Below, one piece after another: positions 6,203-15,554 of a DNA stretch of 64,000 nt. Each line of letters opens with the position of its first letter. Within the stretch, counting starts at the first letter, position 1. Under the pieces are notes generated by a model. It was not told the DNA's origin. It saw only the letters and a program-made list of their open reading frames with translations, and made no database searches. Source of the stretch: JBBDJB01 sp040880125 (GTDB taxonomy: Bacteria > Planctomycetota > Planctomycetia > Pirellulales > JBBDJB01); NCBI GenBank assembly GCA_040880125.1, contig JBBDJB010000052.1, positions 1 through 64,000 of the forward strand. The letters run 5' to 3'. The position numbers and the translations under genes were made by a program.

Positions 6203-8568
6203 GTGATATGCAAGGTGTATTGACCCAGAATGAACCTCAAAGCGAATTGACGCTGCCGGTGCTGCCACTGAAGAGCAACGTGCTGTTCCCCCAGTTGATG
6301 ATGCCGCTGGTCGTGGGACGGGAGACGTCCGTCGCTGCCGTCGAGGCTGCGCTCTCGACCGAGGACAAGACGATCATAGTAGTGACGCAAAAGGTAGCCT
6401 CGACCGAGGAGCCGGGATATGCGGACATCTACACCGTCGGCACGCTGGCGGTCATCAAGAAGATGGACCGCACGGACGAATACGTGCAGCTCATCGTACA
6501 GGGCACGCAGCGCGTGAAGGTCCTCGACGTCGTCCAGCAGGAACCCTACTTACAGGTCACGGCCAGACCGCTCGAGGCGCCCAGCGACACCGGGGCCGAA
6601 GTGGAAGCGCTGCACCGCACGGTGCTGGACGCGGCGGGCAACATCATGGAGATGCTCAAGCCCCAGGCTCGCGCCGGCCTGACGCACGTGATCTCCGAGG
6701 TGAAGGACCCGCTCAACCAGGTTTATCTGCTGGCTTCGATGCTCACCCTGGACGTGGAAAAGGAGCAGGCGCTGCTGGCGGCCGACACCCGGGCGGAAGC
6801 TCTGCAACTGATGCACAAGTATTTGACTCACGAGGCCCAGGTGCTGGAGCTGCGGCAGCAGATCACTAGCCAGGTGCAGTCGGAGATGAGCCGCGAGCAG
6901 CGCGAGTATCTGCTGCGGCAGCAAATGCGAGCGATACAGGACGAACTGGGCGAGCAAAGCCCGGAACAGGCGGACGTGGTCGAGCTGCGCAAGAAGATCG
7001 ATGAGGCCGAACTGCCGGAGTATGTGCAAAAGGAAGCGGAGCGTGAGCTGGGGCGGCTGGAGCGGCTGCCGTCGGCTTCGCCCGATTATCAAGTAACCCG
7101 CACGCATCTGGAGCTTGTCGCGGAACTGCCGTGGACGAAGTCGACCGACGATATCCTAGACCTGAAGCGGGCCCGGCAAGTGCTGGACGAAGACCACTAC
7201 GATCTGAAAGAGATCAAGGAGCGGATCATCGAGCACCTGGCGGTGCTCAAGCTCAACCCCGAGGCAAAGGCGCCGATTATCTGCTTCGTCGGCCCGCCGG
7301 GCGTCGGCAAGACGTCGCTGGGCAAGTCGATCGCCCGATCGCTGGGACGCCACTTCGAGCGGATGAGCCTGGGCGGCATGCACGACGAGGCGGAGCTGCG
7401 CGGTCACCGGCGCACCTATATCGGCGCCATGCCGGGCCGCATCATTCAGGCGATTCGCCGCTCCGGCGTGCGGAACCCGCTGCTGATGCTCGACGAAGTC
7501 GACAAGCTGGGCCGCGACTTCCGCGGCGATCCGGCGTCGGCGCTGCTAGAGATTCTCGATCCGGCCCAGAACTTCGAATTCCGCGACAACTACCTGGACA
7601 TGCCGTTCGATCTCTCGAAGGTGTTCTTTATCACCACGGCCAACAGCCTGGAGACGGTCCCCAGGCCGCTGCTGGACCGAATGGAAGTGCTGCAACTTTC
7701 CGGCTACAGCGACGAGGAGAAGGCCAATATCGCGCGGCAGTATCTGATCCCGCGACAGATGAAAGAGACCGGCCTCAATGCCGAGCGGATCACAATCCCC
7801 GACGAGTCGCTCCGTATGGTGATTCGCCGCTACACGCGGGAGGCGGGCGTCCGCGAGCTGGAACGCACGCTGGGACGGCTGTGCCGCAAAGTGGCCACGC
7901 GGTTTGCCGAGGGGAACGAAGAGCCCGTCACCGTGGCGCCGGACGATCTGCCGGATCTGCTGGGGCGAGGTCGCTTCTTCGAGGAAGATGCGCGGCGCAA
8001 TCTGGAGCCCGGCGTGGCGGCGGGACTGGCCTACACGCAGGTCGGCGGAGAAGTGCTGTACGTCGAAGCGGTGCTGCTGCCCGAGTCGAAGGAGTTGACC
8101 CTAACCGGCCAGCTTGGCGGCGTCATGAAGGAATCGGCCACGGCGGCCCGCAGCTACATCCGCTCGCACGCGGACGAGTTGGGTATCGACGAGGAGCGGC
8201 TGAAGTCGGGCGCCCATATTCACGTCCCCGCAGGCGCGACTCCCAAGGATGGGCCGTCGGCCGGAGTCACCATGGCCACGGCACTGGCATCGCTGTATTC
8301 GGACCACCCGGCGCGGAGCGATACCGCGATGACCGGCGAGATTACGCTCAGCGGCCTGGTGCTGCCGGTGGGCGGCATCAAGGAAAAGGTGCTGGCCGCC
8401 CATCGGGCCGGCTTGCGTCGGCTGATCCTGCCGAAGCAAAATGAAGAGGACCTGCGGGAGCTACCCGACCACGTGCGGGAGAGTCTTGAGTTCGTCTTTG
8501 CCGAACGGATCGACGACGTGCTGACCGCTGCGATCCCCGAGGTAGAGTTGAAGGCGGCCACGGTGTAA
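6199..8568 (+). CDS. lon: ATP-dependent Lon protease
   Basis: A 789-residue cytoplasmic AAA+ serine protease that degrades damaged and regulatory proteins. The N-terminal LON substrate-binding domain begins around residue 17 (LPVLPLKSNVLFP). A coiled-coil region (SEMSREQREYLLRQQM) precedes the ATPase, which shows Walker A GPPGVGKT at 365-372 and Walker B LLMLDE at 428-433. The protease domain holds the catalytic serine S687 (PKDGPSAG) and lysine K730 (GGIKEKVLAAH), 43 residues apart as in E. coli Lon. Length and domain order are standard. It is the second gene of the hsp20-lon operon and is followed by a composite repeat in place of an evident T-rich terminator. Confidence 0.97.
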   Translation: MSDMQGVLTQNEPQSELTLPVLPLKSNVLFPQLMMPLVVGRETSVAAVEAALSTEDKTIIVVTQKVASTEEPGYADIYTVGTLAVIKKMDRTDEYVQLIVQGTQRVKVLDVVQQEPYLQVTARPLEAPSDTGAEVEALHRTVLDAAGNIMEMLKPQARAGLTHVISEVKDPLNQVYLLASMLTLDVEKEQALLAADTRAEALQLMHKYLTHEAQVLELRQQITSQVQSEMSREQREYLLRQQMRAIQDELGEQSPEQADVVELRKKIDEAELPEYVQKEAERELGRLERLPSASPDYQVTRTHLELVAELPWTKSTDDILDLKRARQVLDEDHYDLKEIKERIIEHLAVLKLNPEAKAPIICFVGPPGVGKTSLGKSIARSLGRHFERMSLGGMHDEAELRGHRRTYIGAMPGRIIQAIRRSGVRNPLLMLDEVDKLGRDFRGDPASALLEILDPAQNFEFRDNYLDMPFDLSKVFFITTANSLETVPRPLLDRMEVLQLSGYSDEEKANIARQYLIPRQMKETGLNAERITIPDESLRMVIRRYTREAGVRELERTLGRLCRKVATRFAEGNEEPVTVAPDDLPDLLGRGRFFEEDARRNLEPGVAAGLAYTQVGGEVLYVEAVLLPESKELTLTGQLGGVMKESATAARSYIRSHADELGIDEERLKSGAHIHVPAGATPKDGPSAGVTMATALASLYSDHPARSDTAMTGEITLSGLVLPVGGIKEKVLAAHRAGLRRLILPKQNEEDLRELPDHVRESLEFVFAERIDDVLTAAIPEVELKAATV

Positions 8569-8573
8569 CCTTA

Positions 8574-8710
8574 CTCCCTCTCCCTCTGGGAGAGGGCCGG
8601 GGGGAGAGGGCGTAGCTGGACTCGCAAGAGTTCAGCCGAAGTCGGAGTAAGTTTGAATTCTTGCGAATTCAGCTACTGCTACGAGCACCGACAAGAATGT
8701 CTGTGCCACC
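8574..8710 (+). repeat. Composite palindromic repeat, copy A
   Basis: Three modules in a row. M1 is a GGGAGAGGG-type hairpin (8574-8610). M2 is a long stem whose arms begin GTAGCTG and end CAGCTAC (8612-8676). M3 is a hairpin related to CACAGACA-N4-TGTCTGTG (8685-8710). The same three modules recur at 44821, and in inverted order at 50768 and 52237. It sits 5 bases after the lon stop and may act as an RNA 3' structure. Confidence 0.8.
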
Positions 8711-8764
8711 ATATCGCGTTGCGTTTTCTCTCCATCCTTCATTCTCCACTCCACAGGCACGCGA

Positions 8765-10039
8765 ATGAAATCGCTTTCACAACTCACCCGTGCCGGCTGG
8801 GCGGTTCTATTGCTGCTAAGCGTCGCCGGCAGTTCGCTTGCCGATTGGCCGCAATTCCGCGGACCGGGAAGCGCCGGCGTCGCTGACGTGAGCGGCTTGC
8901 CCGCGGAGTGGACGGCGACGCAGAACGTGCAATGGACGCAGCGGCTGCCAGGCTATGGCGCGTCGAGTCCCATCGTCGTGGGAGACCGCATTTACGTGAC
9001 CGGCTACAGCGGCTACGGGGCCGAGCAAGGCAGTCAAGGCAGCGCGGCCGACCTGCAGCGGCACCTTGCCTGCTATAACCTTGCCGACGGGCAGGAAATG
9101 TTTAACATCGCCGTCCAGCCGAAGGTCCAGGAGAACGAGTACAGCGGGTTTCTCAACCTGCACGGTTACGCCTCCAGCACGCCGGCCTCCGATGGGGAGC
9201 GGCTGTACGTCTTCTTCGGCGCTTCCGGCGTGTATGCGTTTTCGCTCGACGGCCAGCAGCTCTGGCAGCAGAGCGTCGGCGACGGCACGCACGGCTGGGG
9301 CTCGGCCAGTTCGCCGGTAGTGGTGGGCGATCTGGTGATCGTGAACGCGCTTGTCGAGAGCGGCGCCGTGGTCGCGCTGAACAAGAACACCGGCCAAGAG
9401 GTATGGCGGGCCGAAGACGTCCAGGAGGCATGGAACACGCCGGTCGTTGTGCAGGTGCCCGGCGGCCGCACGGAGCTGGTGATCAGCAGCCAGGGTGAGA
9501 TTCTCGGCTACGATCCGCAGTCGGGCGAGCTCTTGTGGCGCTGCCGTGGCATTGAAGATTATGTCTGCCCCAGCGTGGTCGCTCATGATGGCATCGTCTA
9601 CGCCATTGGCGGACGCGGCGGCGCGGCGCTGGCCGTGCGGGCCGGCGGTCGTGGCGACGTGACACAATCGCACCGTCTGTGGACGCTCAATAAGGGCGCC
9701 AACGTCTGTTCGCCGATCTACTATCGCGGACATCTGTATTGGGTTCACGATCAGCGCGGCATGGCGTATTGCGCCGATGCGGCAACCGGTGAGCTGGTGT
9801 ACGAGGAGCGGATCGCGCCGCGGCCGGGTCGCATCTACGGCTCGCCGCTGCTGGCCGACGGCAAGCTGTACATCCAGACGCGAGAGAACGGCACGTTCGT
9901 GCTGGCCGCAAAGCCGGAATATGTATTGGTCGCGCACAACCCGCCGCTGGACGAGAGCATGGCCAACGCTAGCCCTGTGGCCGTCGATGGTCGGTTGCTG
10001 TTGCGGTCGAACGAGTACCTCTATTGCATCAGTCAGTAA
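8765..10039 (+). CDS. PQQ-like beta-propeller repeat protein, secreted
   Basis: A 424-residue exported protein. Residues 1-26 form a Sec signal peptide (LLLLSVAGSSLA then DWPQFRGPG). The mature part opens with WPQFRGPGSAGV, a hallmark of planctomycete PQQ-like propellers. It continues with repeated blades of the form SPIVVGDRIYV, TPASDGERLYVFF, SPVVVGDLVIV, YAIGGRGGAAL and SPLLADGKLYI. No quinoprotein dehydrogenase catalytic residues are obvious, so a binding or scaffold role similar to BamB is as likely as an enzyme. It stands alone between repeat-rich spacers. The family is clear and the function is unknown. Confidence 0.82.
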   Translation: MKSLSQLTRAGWAVLLLLSVAGSSLADWPQFRGPGSAGVADVSGLPAEWTATQNVQWTQRLPGYGASSPIVVGDRIYVTGYSGYGAEQGSQGSAADLQRHLACYNLADGQEMFNIAVQPKVQENEYSGFLNLHGYASSTPASDGERLYVFFGASGVYAFSLDGQQLWQQSVGDGTHGWGSASSPVVVGDLVIVNALVESGAVVALNKNTGQEVWRAEDVQEAWNTPVVVQVPGGRTELVISSQGEILGYDPQSGELLWRCRGIEDYVCPSVVAHDGIVYAIGGRGGAALAVRAGGRGDVTQSHRLWTLNKGANVCSPIYYRGHLYWVHDQRGMAYCADAATGELVYEERIAPRPGRIYGSPLLADGKLYIQTRENGTFVLAAKPEYVLVAHNPPLDESMANASPVAVDGRLLLRSNEYLYCISQ

Positions 10040-10048
10040 GTGGCAGCC

Positions 10049-10130
10049 GAAAAAGGGGACTGGCTCCGAGTCGTCACCGGTTGCACAAGCCACATCATCC
10101 TAGACGGACTCGGAGCCAGTCCCCTTTTTC
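10049..10130. terminator. Perfect 24-bp inverted repeat, possible two-way terminator
   Basis: Arms at 10049-10072 and 10107-10130 are perfect reverse complements (core GGGGACTGGCTCCGAGTC), with a 34-base loop. The right arm ends in TTTTT and the left begins with AAAAA, so the hairpin could stop transcripts from either side. A half copy lies at about 10229-10249 and a diverged full copy at 15275-15326, so it is also a dispersed repeat family. Confidence 0.6.
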
Positions 10131-10320
10131 GCAGCCCCGCTTTCCGTGAGCTGCTCGATTGGTCCGCTGGAAATGGGCCAGGAACCGCCGACGCATCGGG
10201 GGGTTTCCGAAAGAGGCAGCGAGCTTGGCGCGGAGCCAGTCCCCTTTCCAGCTCGCGTTTTCCAATGCGGTCAAGTTTGGCCGGTTATTGCCTGGGATGG
10301 CTGATTGAGGCGAGGGCTCG

Positions 10321-13300
10321 ATGACCGAGCGGCGGTGGGAGTTCTGGATCGACGTCGGCGGCACGTTCACCGATTGTATCGCCCGGCGCCCCGACGGCAC
10401 GCTTGTGCGGCATAAGCTGCTCAGTTCCGCGGTGGTCAAAGGGGCCGCCGCGGAAGGCTCGACGCAATGCGAATTTCGCGACCCGCGCCGTGCCGCCGAT
10501 CCGGCAGGCTTCTGGAACGGCTACCGCCTCGCTCTCTTAGATTCCTCAGGCAGCACGGTCGCGGAGTCGCAAGTCGCCCAGTTCGACCAGCGCGTGGGTG
10601 TGCTTGCGCTGGAATCGCCGCTGGAGATTTCCCCCGCGCCCGGTCAGCCATACGAACTGCGCGCCGAAGAGCTCGCACCGGTGTTGGCGATTCGCTATTT
10701 GCTCGGGTTGCGGCGCGATGAAATGATCCCGCCGGTTTCGGTCCGGCTCGGCACCACGCGGGGCACCAACGCCCTGATCACGCGGCGCGGCGCGAAAACG
10801 GGCTTGGTCACGACCCGCGGGTTTGCGGATGTCCTGGCGATCGGCTATCAAAACCGTCCTCGGCTGTTCGATCTGGCGATCAAGAAGCCCGCGCCGCTGT
10901 ACGAGCGGGTTGTCGAGATTGACGAGCGTGTGACGTTCGACGGGCAGGTGCTGCAACGGCCCGATCCGGCAGAGATACGAATGGCATTGGCCGGTCTGCG
11001 CGAGGCCGGCGTCGAGTCGCTGGCCGTATGCCTGCTGCACAGCTACGCTCAGCCTGAGCACGAGCGGCTGGTGGGCCGCATCGCTCGTGAGTTAGGCTTT
11101 GCCGAGGTAAGCCTCTCCTGCGAAGTGGCGCCGCTGCGGAAGATCGTCTCCCGCGGCGATACGACCGTGGTCGACGCCTATCTGAACCCCGTGCTGCGGG
11201 CGTATATCGCCGAGTTGCGGAAGTCGCTGCCCCAGGCGGACCTGCGCGTTCTCACCTCGGCGGGCGGCTTGGTGCAGGCGGAGCGGTTCGTGGGCAAGGA
11301 CAGCATCCTCTCCGGGCCGGCCGGCGGCGTAGTCGGATTCTCCCGGGTTGCCCAGGCGGCTGGATTCACCCGAGCGATCGGCTTCGACATGGGCGGCACC
11401 AGCACGGATGTGGCCCGGTTCGACGGCAATTTCGAGCGCGAGTACGAAACGGAGAAGGCCGGCGTGCGGGTGGTCGCGCCGATGATGGCCATCGAGACGG
11501 TCGCCGCCGGCGGCGGTTCGATCTGCGGCTTCGATGGGGTGAAGCTCGCGGTCGGCCCCGAAAGCGCCGGCGCCGATCCCGGCCCAGCCTGTTATGGCAA
11601 AGGCGGGCCGCTGGCGGTCACGGATCTGAATGTCTACCTGGGCCGCATTCCCGCCGATCGATTCCCGTTCCCGCTAGATCGGGCGGCGGTCGAACGCCGG
11701 CTGCAAGCGATCTGCCGCGAGATTCGCGGGGCCACAGGTCAGGCATACAAAGCGGTGGAACTGGCGGACGGCTTTTTAAAAATCGCCGGCGCGAACATGG
11801 CCAAGGCGATCCGCTCGATCTCGATCGCCAAGGGAGCCGATCCGCGCGCGCACGTGCTGGTCTCGTTCGGTGGAGCCGCCCCGCAACACGCCTGCGACGT
11901 CGCCCGGCAGCTTGACATCCGGCAGATCCTCAATCATCCCGACGGCGGCATCTTGAGCGCTTACGGCATCGGGCTGGCGGACGTGGTGCGGCACCGCGTC
12001 GAGAGCGTGAACCGGCTCCTTGCCGACGTCTCACCCGATGCGTTGGTGAGCGTTTTCAGTCGCCTCACCGATGCGGCGCAGCGCGAGGTCGAACTAGAAG
12101 GCATTGACGCCGAGAACGTTGCGGTCGTTCGCCAGCTCGATCTGCGCTACCGAGGCCTGGACGCGTTTTTGACGATCGACGAGCCGAAGGACGGCGGCTT
12201 CGCGGTCGCGTACGGCGCGGCCTTCGAAGCACTATACGGCTATCAGGATGCGCAGCGGCCGCTGGAGGTTGTGGCGGCGCGTGCGGAAGCTACGGGGCGA
12301 TTCGGCGAGGAACTGCCCGAGTCGCACCACGTCGACACTTATCAGCCCGAGCCGCACGACCGAGTACGGTGCATGTTTCAGTCGCAGCCGCACGAGGCGC
12401 CGCTGTACTTGCGGGAAGAGTTGCGGCCGGGGGCCGTGCTGCGGGGGCCGGCGATCGTCGCCGAGCACATCTCGACCACGGTGATCGATCCCGGCTGGGA
12501 GGCGGAAATGCTCTCCGGCGGCGAGCTGCTGCTGACTGACCGCGGCGGCGAGCCGTCTCCGATCGCCGTGTCGACCGAGGCCGATCCGGTCACGCTGGAG
12601 CTTTTCAACAACCAGTTCGCGGGCATCGCCGAGCAGATGGGGATCACACTGCGCAACACGGCCAGCAGTGTTAACGTGAAGGAGCGTCTCGACTTTAGTT
12701 GCGCTATCTTCACCAGCCGCGGCGACCTGGTGGTCAACGCGCCGCACATTCCCGTGCATCTGGGGGCGATGGGCGAGACCGTGCGGAGCGTAATCGCCGA
12801 TCATCCGCACATCGCGCCGGGCGATGCGTTCGTCACCAACGATCCTTACCGCGGCGGATCGCACCTGCCGGACGTGACCGTGGTGACGCCGGTGCACGAT
12901 CCGGTGGACGGGACGCTGCTGTTCTTTACGGCCAGCCGCGCGCATCACGCTGAGATCGGGGGCGTGCGTCCCGGCTCAATGCCGCCCTTCTCGCGCAGCC
13001 TGGCCGAAGAAGGCGTGCTAATTCGCAGCTTCAACCTGCTCGAAGGCGGCCGTTCGCGTGAAGAGGTCCTCCGCAAGCTGCTGCTCTCCGGGCCGCATCC
13101 CACGCGGAGCGTCGAGGACAACTTGGCGGACATCCGCGCGCAACTGGCCGCCAACCGGCAGGGCGGACGGGATCTGATCGCACTGATCCAGCGCCATTCG
13201 CGCGACGTCGTGCTGGCCTACATGCGGCACATACAGGACGCCGCCGAGCGCAAGACCCGTACCGCACTGGCCCAAATGTCCGACGGCACCTACCGCTTCA

Positions 13301-14124
13301 CCGATCATCTGGACGACGGCTCGCCGATCGCGGTGGCGGTGACGATCCGCGGGGACTCGGCCAGGGTCGACTTTACCGGCACCGGGCCGGTCGTGCCGGG
13401 CAACCTGAATGCGAACCGGGCAATTGTCACCGCCGCGGTGATGTACTGCTTCCGCTTGCTGCTGAAAGAAGACATTCCCCTGAACCAAGGCGTGCTCAAG
13501 CCGATCGAGCTGGTGTTGCCAGTGTGCCTGTTGAATCCACCGGAGGCGGACGATCCCGGCCGGTGCGCCGCGGTGGCGGGCGGCAATGTCGAGACCTCAC
13601 AGCGGGTGGTCGACGTGCTGCTCGGGGCGCTACAGTTGGCGGCCGCCAGCCAGGGAACGATGAACAACCTGCTGTTCGGCGATGCGACCTTCGGTTACTA
13701 CGAAACCTTGTGCGGCGGGGCGGGCGCCACGGCGGAATCTCCGGGCGCCGACGCCGTGCATACGCACATGACCAACACCCGGTTGACGGATGTTGAGGTG
13801 CTGGAGGCGCGTTACCCGGTGCGGGTGCGGCAGTTCGGCATCCGCCGCGGATCAGGGGGACGGGGAGCGAAACCTGGCGGCGATGGCGTGGTGCGCCGCA
13901 TCGAGTTCCTCCGCGACTTGGAAGTCTCCATCATCTCGCAGCGCCGCGCGGCATATCCGCCGTATGGCCTGGCCGGCGGCCAGCCGGGGGCGCTCGGGCG
14001 CAACGTCTTGCAGCAGATCGACGGCAGCCAGCAGGAGCTGGGCGCGACGGCGCAGTTCGTCGCGCGGGCCGGGGACGTGCTCATCATCGAAACGCCCGGC
14101 GGGGGTGGCTACGGCGCGCCTTAG
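10321..14124 (+). CDS. 5-oxoprolinase (fused HyuA/HyuB hydantoinase)
   Basis: A 1267-residue cytoplasmic enzyme predicted to open 5-oxoproline to glutamate with ATP. The N-terminal HyuA-like half starts with the nucleotide-binding motif WIDVGGTFTD (9-18), then GTTRGTNALI and a second motif, FDMGGTSTD (around 355). The HyuB-like half begins near residue 755 (PVTLELFNNQFAGIAEQMG) and runs to the C-terminal glycine-rich PGGGGYG. Length and order match the single-chain eukaryotic OPLAH and its bacterial homologues, as opposed to split hyuA/hyuB genes. GAGGCGAGG precedes the ATG. cysK follows 121 bases downstream, so both may serve glutamate and cysteine supply. A hydantoinase or acetone carboxylase-like activity remains possible. 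Confidence 0.88.
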   Translation: MTERRWEFWIDVGGTFTDCIARRPDGTLVRHKLLSSAVVKGAAAEGSTQCEFRDPRRAADPAGFWNGYRLALLDSSGSTVAESQVAQFDQRVGVLALESPLEISPAPGQPYELRAEELAPVLAIRYLLGLRRDEMIPPVSVRLGTTRGTNALITRRGAKTGLVTTRGFADVLAIGYQNRPRLFDLAIKKPAPLYERVVEIDERVTFDGQVLQRPDPAEIRMALAGLREAGVESLAVCLLHSYAQPEHERLVGRIARELGFAEVSLSCEVAPLRKIVSRGDTTVVDAYLNPVLRAYIAELRKSLPQADLRVLTSAGGLVQAERFVGKDSILSGPAGGVVGFSRVAQAAGFTRAIGFDMGGTSTDVARFDGNFEREYETEKAGVRVVAPMMAIETVAAGGGSICGFDGVKLAVGPESAGADPGPACYGKGGPLAVTDLNVYLGRIPADRFPFPLDRAAVERRLQAICREIRGATGQAYKAVELADGFLKIAGANMAKAIRSISIAKGADPRAHVLVSFGGAAPQHACDVARQLDIRQILNHPDGGILSAYGIGLADVVRHRVESVNRLLADVSPDALVSVFSRLTDAAQREVELEGIDAENVAVVRQLDLRYRGLDAFLTIDEPKDGGFAVAYGAAFEALYGYQDAQRPLEVVAARAEATGRFGEELPESHHVDTYQPEPHDRVRCMFQSQPHEAPLYLREELRPGAVLRGPAIVAEHISTTVIDPGWEAEMLSGGELLLTDRGGEPSPIAVSTEADPVTLELFNNQFAGIAEQMGITLRNTASSVNVKERLDFSCAIFTSRGDLVVNAPHIPVHLGAMGETVRSVIADHPHIAPGDAFVTNDPYRGGSHLPDVTVVTPVHDPVDGTLLFFTASRAHHAEIGGVRPGSMPPFSRSLAEEGVLIRSFNLLEGGRSREEVLRKLLLSGPHPTRSVEDNLADIRAQLAANRQGGRDLIALIQRHSRDVVLAYMRHIQDAAERKTRTALAQMSDGTYRFTDHLDDGSPIAVAVTIRGDSARVDFTGTGPVVPGNLNANRAIVTAAVMYCFRLLLKEDIPLNQGVLKPIELVLPVCLLNPPEADDPGRCAAVAGGNVETSQRVVDVLLGALQLAAASQGTMNNLLFGDATFGYYETLCGGAGATAESPGADAVHTHMTNTRLTDVEVLEARYPVRVRQFGIRRGSGGRGAKPGGDGVVRRIEFLRDLEVSIISQRRAAYPPYGLAGGQPGALGRNVLQQIDGSQQELGATAQFVARAGDVLIIETPGGGGYGAP

Positions 14125-14245
14125 CGGATTTTGGTGCGGGGTTGCATCGCGCGCGGCGATGACGATAATCGTGGCCATCCGTGGCCGAGGCTGTGGCCGC
14201 GATTGGGCGCTCTTTTCCGGGACGATTTCTCTGCGAGGTGGACCG

Positions 14246-15187
14246 ATGTTTCGTAAGCAGACGTACGATGACGTAACCAAGACGATGGGCGCGACGCCCA
14301 TGATCCGCATCAATCGGCTCATCCCTTCTTCGCCGGCCACCGTGTTCGCCAAGTGCGAGTTCTTCAACCCGCTCAACAGCGTGAAGGACCGCATCGGCGT
14401 GGCGATGATCGAAGCGGGCGAGCGCGAAGGGAAGATCAACCCTGACACGCACATCATCGAACCGACGAGCGGCAACACGGGAATCGCCCTGGCGTTCGTC
14501 TGCGCGGCCAAGGGTTATCGCCTGACGCTGACCATGCCCGAGTCGATGTCGGTCGAGCGGCGGGCATTGCTGCGGGCGATGGGTGCGGAACTGGTGCTGA
14601 CTCCGGCCGCCGGCGGCATGAAGGAGGCCATCTCCCGCGGCTACGAGATGGTCGAGAAGGAATCCAACGCCTACATGCCGCAGCAGTTCGACAATCCGGC
14701 CAACCCTGCGATTCATGAGAAGACCACCGGCGCGGAGATCTGGGAAGACTCCGGCGGTGACATCGACGCGATCGTCTCGGGTGTCGGCACCGGAGGAACG
14801 ATTACCGGCGTGGCGCGCTACATCAAGGCGAAGAACTCGGCCTTCAAGGCCATCGCGGTGGAGCCGGCCGACTCGGCGGTAATCGGCGGCGGTCAGCCCG
14901 GCCCGCACAAGATTCAAGGAATCGGGGCGGGCTTCATCCCGAAGAACCTCGATACATCGATCGTCGACGACGTGGTGACGGTGACCAACGAGCAGGCGTT
15001 CGAATGGGCACGACGCCTGGCCCGCGAAGAGGGAATCATGGCTGGCATCAGCAGCGGCGCGGCGCTTTGCGCGGCATCGCAAATCGCCTCGCGCTCGGAG
15101 TACAAGGGCAAGCGGATCGTGGTGATTGTTCCGAGCCTGGGCGAGCGATATCTGTCGACGCCGCTGTTTGAAGGCTTCACCGGATAA
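14246..15187 (+). CDS. cysK: Cysteine synthase A (O-acetylserine sulfhydrylase)
   Basis: A 313-residue pyridoxal-phosphate enzyme making cysteine from O-acetylserine and sulfide. The cofactor lysine is K47 in NPLNSVKDRIG. The substrate loop TSGNTGIALAF and the phosphate-binding GTGGTITG are intact. The C-terminal half carries SSGAA and ends near LSTPLFEGF, typical of CysK. The start ATG at 14246 follows GAGGTGG; the longer upstream frame overlaps 5-oxoprolinase and is not coding. No cysE or T-box/riboswitch is visible nearby. Confidence 0.95.
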   Translation: MFRKQTYDDVTKTMGATPMIRINRLIPSSPATVFAKCEFFNPLNSVKDRIGVAMIEAGEREGKINPDTHIIEPTSGNTGIALAFVCAAKGYRLTLTMPESMSVERRALLRAMGAELVLTPAAGGMKEAISRGYEMVEKESNAYMPQQFDNPANPAIHEKTTGAEIWEDSGGDIDAIVSGVGTGGTITGVARYIKAKNSAFKAIAVEPADSAVIGGGQPGPHKIQGIGAGFIPKNLDTSIVDDVVTVTNEQAFEWARRLAREEGIMAGISSGAALCAASQIASRSEYKGKRIVVIVPSLGERYLSTPLFEGFTG

Positions 15188-15190
15188 GCT

Positions 15191-15437
15191 CACTCCCTCT
15201 CCCTTTGGGAGAGGGCCGGGGAGAGGGCGTTCCGGCAAAGACTGGCCTCTACACTTATGGCGTCGCATGGCGTCGCAAAAAGGGGAACCCGGCACGGCGC
15301 TGCGCTTCGAGCCAGTCCCCTTTTGCTCGCACAGACGGTCACAACAGTGGCGAGCATGGAGGGACAAGCCCGTCGTGGCGCCAGAGAAGCTGATGCACCG
15401 ACAGGACGGGCGCACAGCCAGGAATGTCTGTGCCACG
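15191..15437. repeat. Three separate palindromic repeats between cysK and the next gene
   Basis: The 367-base gap holds no gene. It contains an M1 hairpin (15191-15228) starting 4 bases after the cysK stop, a diverged copy of the GGGGACTGGCTCC-type inverted repeat (15275-15326, arms GCAAAAAGGGGA and TCCCCTTTTGC) and an M3 hairpin (15412-15437). These are the same families as in copies A-D but without M2. Confidence 0.75.
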
Positions 15438-15554
15438 TGAATGCTTGCCGGGGCATCCGCCGTCGCTTAAGGTGAATGGCAGTCCGTGCGGGCGGCGTGC
15501 CCGCTATGCCCTGCCTCCATCCGCCCGGTGTTGCGCCACGGAGCATTCCCCATT

